Positions 29,699 through 34,628 of a stretch of DNA of 34,628 bases are shown here, piece after piece. The notes under the pieces are model-generated. The model ran no database searches. It was not told where the DNA came from and worked only from the letters and a program-made list of their open reading frames with translations. The DNA is from JBBSGA01 sp038254585 (lineage in GTDB: Bacteria; Chloroflexota; Chloroflexia; Chloroflexales; Kallotenuaceae). The stretch's first letter is position 1; the number at the start of each line of letters is the position of its first letter. A program made the translations under genes and the position numbers. The stretch lies in the NCBI GenBank assembly GCA_038254585.1, contig JBBSGA010000015.1, positions 1-34,628 on the forward strand, written 5' to 3'.

Positions 29699-31312
29699 AT
29701 GCTGGGAGAAGAACGCACCAGACTAGGCGTCGTCGTCGCGGGCTCGCTGTCTGAGGGATTGACGGTCCGCCTCGACGGTATGGCGTCGGTCGAGGACTTG
29801 CGTGTTGGCCAGTTCGTCGCGATCCAGGGCGACCGGCACCAGTTTTTTTCGATCATCGGCGACGTTCAGCTCGAGGCAGCGAACCGCGATGTGATCGGCG
29901 ATCCCCCGCCGGATGACGACGATTTCTTGCGTGAGGTTCTGGGAGGCACCTCGACCTATGGGACCTTTGACGCGACTCCCATGCTGATGCTATCGGCGGA
30001 TCCGGCCGAGGGGCTGCGCCCCGTCCGGACCGTGCCGCGCCACTTCGCGCCGGTCTTCAGCGCCGACGAAGGCGACTTCAGCCGCGTCTTCGGCGCCGAG
30101 TCCGCCACCAAGTTCCAGATCGGTATGCCGCTGGATATGGATATCCCGGTCTGCCTCGATTTGCCGCGCTTCGTCGAGCGCTCCAACGGCGTCTTCGGCA
30201 AGTCGGGCACCGGCAAATCCTTCCTCACCCGGCTGCTCCTATGTGGCACGATCAAGGGCGGCATCGCCTCGTCGCTGATCTTCGACATGCACTCCGAGTA
30301 CGGCTGGGACTCGCACTCCGAGGACGGTACCTTCGTCAAAGGGCTGCGCCAGCTTTTCGGTTCGGAGGTGTTGATCTACACCCTCGATCCACGCTCCTCG
30401 CGCGCTCGGGGCGTCAGCTACGACTCCGAGGTCGTGATCGGGCAGGACCAGATCGAGGTCGAGGATGTGATCCTGCTGCAGGACGAGCTGAACCTGAATC
30501 CGACTGCCGCCGAGACGGCCAGCCTGCTCGTAGATCGGTGGAAGAGCGGGTGGCTGCGCGAGCTGCTCAAGATGGACGCCGCCGCGCTGGACCAGTTTGC
30601 GCAGGACTCAGGCGCGCATGCCGGTGCTCTCTCGGCCCTCAAGCGCAAGATGGAGCAGATCGCACGCCTCCCCTTCGTCCGAGAGACCGCTCCTGCCAAC
30701 TCGATCAAGGGCATGATCGACGCGCTGGCAGCCGGGCAGCACGTCGTGCTGGAGTTCGGCCAACACAACTCCGCGCGGGCCTACATGCTCGTCGCCAACA
30801 TTATTACGCGGCGCATCCACGAGAGCTGGATCGAGCGCACCGACCGCTATTACCAGACCAAGAGCGCGGCCGACAAGCCCCGCCCACTAATGATCACGAT
30901 CGAGGAGGCGCACAAATTCCTCAACCCCCAGGCTGCGCGCCAGACGATCTTCGGCACCATCGCGCGCGAGCTGCGTAAGTACAGCGTTACATTGCTGGTG
31001 GTCGACCAGCGCCCATCGGCGATCGACTCGGAGGTCATGAGCCAGCTTGGCTCGCGCATCACGGCGCTGCTCAACGACGAGCGCGACATCGACGCCGTCT
31101 TCACCGGCGTCGGCGGTGCCTCGAAGCTGCGCACGGTCCTGTCGTCCCTCGATACGCGCCAGCAAGCCATGATCCTGGGCCATGCCGTGCCGATGCCGGT
31201 GGTGATCCGCACCCGGCCTTACGACGACGAGTTCTACAAGGCGATCAGCCCGCGTCGAGCCGCGCTCAAGACCTTCGCCGAGCTCCAGGAATCGGTAGAC
31301 GAGCTTTTCTAG
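29699..31312 (+). CDS. herA: HerA-type DNA-translocating ATPase
   Basis: About 537 residues. N-terminal HAS-barrel (LGVVVAGSLSEGLTVRLDG, LRVGQFVAIQGD) precedes the FtsK/HerA-type ATPase core: Walker A FGKSGTGKSFL (near 166-176), Walker B LMITIEEAHKFL, sensor LLVVDQRPSAIDSEVMSQL and arginine-finger region LGSRITALLNDERD. HerA hexamers pump DNA and power NurA resection of double-strand breaks. ATG 29699 is chosen because GAGG lies 8 bases upstream; TTG 29660 is an alternative. The nurA gene lies at 1148-2323, some 27 kb away, instead of in the usual adjacent position. Confidence 0.88.
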   Translation: MLGEERTRLGVVVAGSLSEGLTVRLDGMASVEDLRVGQFVAIQGDRHQFFSIIGDVQLEAANRDVIGDPPPDDDDFLREVLGGTSTYGTFDATPMLMLSADPAEGLRPVRTVPRHFAPVFSADEGDFSRVFGAESATKFQIGMPLDMDIPVCLDLPRFVERSNGVFGKSGTGKSFLTRLLLCGTIKGGIASSLIFDMHSEYGWDSHSEDGTFVKGLRQLFGSEVLIYTLDPRSSRARGVSYDSEVVIGQDQIEVEDVILLQDELNLNPTAAETASLLVDRWKSGWLRELLKMDAAALDQFAQDSGAHAGALSALKRKMEQIARLPFVRETAPANSIKGMIDALAAGQHVVLEFGQHNSARAYMLVANIITRRIHESWIERTDRYYQTKSAADKPRPLMITIEEAHKFLNPQAARQTIFGTIARELRKYSVTLLVVDQRPSAIDSEVMSQLGSRITALLNDERDIDAVFTGVGGASKLRTVLSSLDTRQQAMILGHAVPMPVVIRTRPYDDEFYKAISPRRAALKTFAELQESVDELF

Positions 31313-31382
31313 GCGGCCGCTATGCTACAATCAACCGTGCCCGACCCCGGCGGCTTTCAGCCCGCCCTCGCGGAAGACCAAC

Positions 31383-32333
31383 GTGGCGATCGTCTTACTC
31401 GCAGTGGCGCCGACCGCGCTCTATAGCTGGCTGCTCTGGCGTCTGGACCGCTACGAGCGCGAGCCGGTTCATTTGCTCCTGGTAACCTTCATCTGGGGCG
31501 CACTGCCGGCTCTGCTGCTCGCGGCCGTAGCCGAGCTTGGCATCGGCGGCCTCGCCGGCCGCAGCCTCCGGCCGGGCTTCGACGCCACGCTGGTCGCTCC
31601 ACTCGTGGAGGAGCCTGTCAAGGCGCTGGCTTTGATCGGCCTCTTTCTTTTCTTCCGACGCGAGTTTGACGGGCTGCTCGACGGGATCGTCTACGGCGCG
31701 CTGGTCGGGTTTGGCTTCGCGATGAGCGAGAATATGCTTTACTTCCTGGCGAACCCCGATCGGCTGGCCGCCGTCTGGCTGTTGCGCTCGGTTATCTTCG
31801 GCTTCAACCACGCTTTCTACACCAGCATCGTCGGCATCGCCCTGGGCCTGATTCGCCTCGATCGGCGCCGCTGGCTCGGCTATGCCGTCTTGCCGGCCGC
31901 GCTCGTGCTGGCGATCGTGCTGCACGCCGTGCACAATGCCTCGGTCCAGGCAGGCCTGCTCGGCTTCTGCATCGCCTGGATCGTGGACAGCGGAGGCGTC
32001 CTGATTGTCGTGGCGATTGCGGTCCTGGCACAGCGCCGCGAACGCCACTGGCTCGAAACGCAGCTCTCGCCGGAGGTCGTGGCCGATGTGATCGGGCCGG
32101 GCGATCTGCGGGCGGCCTACACTCCCTCGGTCCGGTTTCGCGCCGAGCTACGGGCGCTCCTCCGGCGCGGTTGGCTGCAGTATCGCCACGTCCGCCGTTA
32201 TAATCATCTGCTGGTCGAGCTCGCCTTCGTCAAGCACCAGCTGGCGCAGGGCGATCGCTTCTGTTGCCAGGAAGACGTCGACCGCTTGCGCGCAGCCCTT
32301 GTCGCGGAGCGCGCGCTGGTCCAGGAAGCTTAG
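31383..32333 (+). CDS. PrsW-family intramembrane metalloprotease
   Basis: 316 residues with about eight hydrophobic segments. The PrsW/CPBP-type active-site residues are visible: Glu76-Glu77 and Lys80 in VAPLVEEPVKALAL, Glu in GFAMSENMLYFL, His in IFGFNHAFYTSIVG and His residues in VLHAVHNASVQ. PrsW cuts anti-sigma factor RsiW within the membrane in Bacillus; here the substrate is unknown, though a membrane anti-sigma factor is encoded at 7084-7710. The soluble C-terminal 100 residues are charged and helical. GTG start at 31383. The mevalonate decarboxylase gene follows on the same strand after 44 bases. Confidence 0.88.
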   Translation: MAIVLLAVAPTALYSWLLWRLDRYEREPVHLLLVTFIWGALPALLLAAVAELGIGGLAGRSLRPGFDATLVAPLVEEPVKALALIGLFLFFRREFDGLLDGIVYGALVGFGFAMSENMLYFLANPDRLAAVWLLRSVIFGFNHAFYTSIVGIALGLIRLDRRRWLGYAVLPAALVLAIVLHAVHNASVQAGLLGFCIAWIVDSGGVLIVVAIAVLAQRRERHWLETQLSPEVVADVIGPGDLRAAYTPSVRFRAELRALLRRGWLQYRHVRRYNHLLVELAFVKHQLAQGDRFCCQEDVDRLRAALVAERALVQEA

Positions 32334-32377
32334 ACTGACTACCCGGATGATCGTACGTGGAGGAAAGACAGCCGGCT

Positions 32378-33376
32378 ATGGCTCGAACTGCAACCGCGAA
32401 GGCTCCCAGCAATATCGCCTTCGTCAAATACTGGGGGGTTGCCGACACGGCTTTGACAATCCCCTACAACGAATCGATCTCAATGAACCTCGATGCGTGC
32501 TTGACGACGACCACCGTTACGTTCTACGATCGACTCGCGGAAGACGAGGTCGCGATCGCCTGGTACGAGCAGCCTCCGCGGCCGGTGGCCGGGCGCCAGT
32601 ACGACCGCGTGGTCGCCCAGCTCGACCGGGTGCGCGCCCGTGCCGGCATCACAGCTCGTGCGCGGGTTGCATCGGCCAACAATTTTCCGGCCGACGCGGG
32701 TATCGCCTCATCCGCCGCCGCCTTTGCCGCGCTGACACTTGCCGCCGTAACCGCCGCCGGCCTGCGGCTGGACGAGCGCCAGCTTTCGATCCTGACGCGG
32801 CAATCCGGCTCCGGCTCGGCCTGTCGCTCGATCCCCGACGGCTTCGTCCACTGGCACAATGACGGGACCGATGCGGGCTCCTACGCGACCTCCGTCGCCG
32901 CGCCTGATGCATGGGCGATCTCCGACGTCGTCGCCATCGTCGACGCGGGCGTGAAGCGCGTCACCTCGGCCGACAATCACATGCGCGCGGCGACTAGTCC
33001 CTACTTCCCCGTGCGCCTGCAGGAGGTTCCCGGCCGGATCGCGCAAACGCTCCTCGCCATCCGCGATCACGATCTCGGCATGCTTGGCGCCGTCTGCGAG
33101 GCGGACGCCGTCTCGCTGCACGTCGTGGCCATGACCAGCGTGCCGCCGACCTTCTACTGGAACGCGGGGACACTGGCCATCGTGCATGCGCTGTATCGCT
33201 GGCGCGACGAGGGCCTCTTTGCCTACTTCACCATGGATGCAGGGGCCAACGTCCATGTGATCTGTGCCGCCGGCAACAGTCGCGAGATCGATCGGCGTCT
33301 GCGTGAGATTCCGGAGGTTCAGTGGACCATCGTCAACGGGCCGGCACGTGGCGCCCATCTTGTCGAAGGCCCGTAG
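32378..33376 (+). CDS. mvaD: Diphosphomevalonate (or phosphomevalonate) decarboxylase
   Basis: 332 residues of the GHMP-kinase fold. The enzyme performs the ATP-dependent decarboxylation in the mevalonate route to isoprenoids. Seen: N-terminal AKAPSNIAFVKYWG (8-20); phosphate loop NNFPADAGIASSAAAFAAL; SGSGSACRSI with the invariant Ser/Arg; and catalytic Asp in FTMDAGANVHVIC. The usual KYWGK motif reads KYWGV here, so its second Lys is Val21. In Roseiflexus a relative acts on mevalonate monophosphate, so this could also be a phosphomevalonate decarboxylase. ATG 32378 has GGAGGAAAG about 11 bases upstream; GTG 32357 is less likely. Confidence 0.88.
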   Translation: MARTATAKAPSNIAFVKYWGVADTALTIPYNESISMNLDACLTTTTVTFYDRLAEDEVAIAWYEQPPRPVAGRQYDRVVAQLDRVRARAGITARARVASANNFPADAGIASSAAAFAALTLAAVTAAGLRLDERQLSILTRQSGSGSACRSIPDGFVHWHNDGTDAGSYATSVAAPDAWAISDVVAIVDAGVKRVTSADNHMRAATSPYFPVRLQEVPGRIAQTLLAIRDHDLGMLGAVCEADAVSLHVVAMTSVPPTFYWNAGTLAIVHALYRWRDEGLFAYFTMDAGANVHVICAAGNSREIDRRLREIPEVQWTIVNGPARGAHLVEGP

Positions 33377-33427
33377 CCGCGTGCCCTACTCCGCTCCATA
33401 TGTGCAGTTCGTGACCTGCTTCAATGC

Positions 33428-33452
33428 GCGGCGCTATCCCCGGAGGCGCCGC
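33428..33452 (+). terminator. Hairpin between mvaD and the mog gene
   Basis: GCGGCGC and GCGCCGC pair around an 11-base loop, about 50 bases after mvaD and 35 before the next start. There is no U-run, so it may be a weak terminator or a processing site. Confidence 0.3.
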
Positions 33453-33486
33453 CATATGGAATTGAGCTTGACGAGGAGGTGACCAA

Positions 33487-34014
33487 ATGTTCCGCGTAGC
33501 TATATTGACCGTGAGCGACCGCAGTGCCGAGGGCACGCGACAGGATGAGAGCGGCTTGGTTATCCGTGAGATCGTGGAGGCGAGCCTTGACGTGGAGATC
33601 ATCGCTTACCTCGTCGTCCCGGACGAGCGCACGGCGATCGAGACGGCCCTCTCCGGCTGGGCCGACCGTGGCGAGGCCGATCTGGTGCTGACGACGGGCG
33701 GAACCGGCCTTGCGCCGCGCGATATTACGCCCGAAGCAACGCGTGCGGTCATCGAGCGTGAGGTGCCGGGCATTCCCGAGGCCATGCGGGCTGCGAGCCT
33801 CACGAAGACCCCTTTCGCCATGCTCTCGCGCATGGTCGCCGGTACGCGCGGCCAGACGCTGATCGTCAATCTCCCGGGCAGCCCCACGGCCGTCCGCGAG
33901 AACCTTGCCGTCGTCCTACCGGCGCTGCCGCATGCGCTTGATAAGCTGATGGGCGATCCCAGCGACTGTGCGCCGGGCGAGGCCGCCGGGCGCCATCCAT
34001 TATCAGCTTCCTAG
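33487..34014 (+). CDS. Molybdenum cofactor biosynthesis protein, MogA/MoaB family
   Basis: 175 residues. The fold adenylylates molybdopterin before metal insertion. Seen: N-terminal FRVAILTVSDRSAEGTRQDESG; the substrate-binding LVLTTGGTGLAPRDITPEAT with its TGGTG loop and catalytic Asp; VPGIPEAMRAASL; and LIVNLPGSPTAVRENL. GAGGAGG precedes the ATG by 6 bases. MogA and MoaB cannot be told apart by eye. No other molybdopterin gene is in the window. Confidence 0.92.
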   Translation: MFRVAILTVSDRSAEGTRQDESGLVIREIVEASLDVEIIAYLVVPDERTAIETALSGWADRGEADLVLTTGGTGLAPRDITPEATRAVIEREVPGIPEAMRAASLTKTPFAMLSRMVAGTRGQTLIVNLPGSPTAVRENLAVVLPALPHALDKLMGDPSDCAPGEAAGRHPLSAS

Positions 34015-34079
34015 ACACTTCTGGGGCGCACGATCGGGATAGATACCTCAGGTACGACAACAATGTTACCGGCTTTGGC

Positions 34080-34295
34080 GTGCTATTTACGGGGATCGGG
34101 GGCTCGGACCGCTACCGTGCCTATGCCGGCCTGGCGCAGGCGATGGGACCGATTGAAGGCACGTTGCGGGCCCTGGTCGAAGCGGGCCGGGATGATTTGC
34201 GGTGGGAGACAGCGCGTGCGTTCTGTCGGGATCTGCTGCTAGTACACCTAGGCCGAAGTCCTTTCCTCATCGTCCAGGTCCTGCCGCGCAAATAG
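34080..34295 (+). CDS. Hypothetical small ORF, weakly supported
   Basis: 71 codons from GTG (LFTGIGGSDRYRAYAGLAQA... to VQVLPRK). The frame is open further upstream (RYLRYDNNVTGFGV), with GC-rich third positions in the first half, so it may be the end of a decayed gene. No ribosome site or family is recognised, and a competing minus-strand frame overlaps its 3' end. Confidence 0.3.
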   Translation: MLFTGIGGSDRYRAYAGLAQAMGPIEGTLRALVEAGRDDLRWETARAFCRDLLLVHLGRSPFLIVQVLPRK

Positions 34296-34361
34296 CTCAA
34301 AGAACTCGTCAGTGCCCAGTGCCGGTATCAGTTTCCGGGCCAACCGATCGACCGGGCCCAT
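34248..34361 (-). CDS. Hypothetical 37-codon ORF
   Basis: The minus-strand frame MGPVDRLARKLIPALG followed by TDEFFELFARQDLDDEE looks protein-like: amphipathic with an acidic tail. No clear ribosome site precedes it. It lies downstream of the partial minus-strand gene at the window edge and may be a remnant or a small partner. No family is recognised. Confidence 0.3.
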   Translation of the reverse strand: MGPVDRLARKLIPALGTDEFFELFARQDLDDEERTSA

Positions 34362-34434
34362 AGGCGCGCAGGGGCTGTCTCTGCGGCTGAATGCACGACC
34401 TCGCTACATACACCTGCACGTACGTACTGGTCGC

Positions 34435-34628
34435 TCACTCGTCAAGCGGACGCTGCCAATAGACCTGGAGATCCGTATCTTCCACTTCCACTTCGTTCGG
34501 TGACACGAGGCGGTAATGCTTTTCCGCCAATTGGGTGATACCACCTTCGGTCGCTTCGAAGAGAAAGAGTGCGATCACATTAGAGCTCATGAATTGCGCC
34601 GCTATGGGGCGGCAGATCAGATCAGGGA
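34435..34628 (-). CDS. Partial minus-strand gene running off the right edge
   Basis: An open frame without stops continues to the edge and ends at TGA 34437-34435. It reads DLICRPIAAQFMSSNVIALF followed by LFEATEGGITQLAEKHYRLV, and closes with an acidic segment and YWQRPLDE. An internal ATG (SSNVIAL...) would give 51 residues, but the frame upstream is also protein-like, so a longer gene is probable. Function not recognised. Confidence 0.4.
   Translation of the reverse strand, partial: PDLICRPIAAQFMSSNVIALFLFEATEGGITQLAEKHYRLVSPNEVEVEDTDLQVYWQRPLDE

Overview
The window is about 34.6 kb of a GC-rich bacterial chromosome. Gene content points to Chloroflexota (mevalonate decarboxylase in a bacterium, a HerA/NurA pair, Chloroflexi-style secreted proteins ending in a short Y-[LF]-P-x-V tail, a dimeric glycyl-tRNA synthetase behind a T-box). 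This assignment is inferred from gene families; no rRNA or other phylogenetic marker is present, and class or genus cannot be fixed. I saw no rRNA, tRNA, CRISPR array or intact insertion sequence.

Left part (1-13.6 kb), mostly minus strand: the start of a gene leaving the window; a DUF104-type antitoxin/PIN toxin pair; a GTGA-coupled putative zinc metalloprotease and NurA nuclease; SelB; thiamine pyrophosphokinase; a decayed Nramp/CBS transporter remnant; an ECF sigma factor with a zinc-binding membrane anti-sigma factor and a matching ECF-type promoter; an FAD monooxygenase behind a strong palindromic operator; a 6PGDH-like reductase; and a complete polar amino-acid ABC importer (lipoprotein, permease, ATPase).

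Middle (13.6-25.3 kb): a two-gene operon of small unknown proteins driven by a consensus sigma-70 promoter whose spacer holds a perfect Gram-positive-type LexA (SOS) box; a secreted clan GH-A glycosidase; glyS with a full T-box leader on the opposite strand; then an accessory stretch with an XRE-STAND-TPR regulator and two secreted surface proteins (anchor-D-like; kelch/PKD). All three of these carry nonsense or frameshift lesions.

Right part (25.3-34.6 kb): two toxin-antitoxin cassettes, each flanked by direct repeats of the 3' end of serC; serC itself behind what reads as a ZTP (pfl) riboswitch and intrinsic terminator; a XerC/D-type tyrosine recombinase; HerA; a PrsW-type protease; a diphosphomevalonate (or phosphomevalonate) decarboxylase; a MogA/MoaB protein; and weakly supported small ORFs to the edge.

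The most interesting items are the LexA-box operon (13.65-14.21 kb), the serC-3'-end repeats that bracket the toxin-antitoxin cassettes next to a tyrosine recombinase (25.3-27.4 kb), and the ZTP riboswitch placed on serC.
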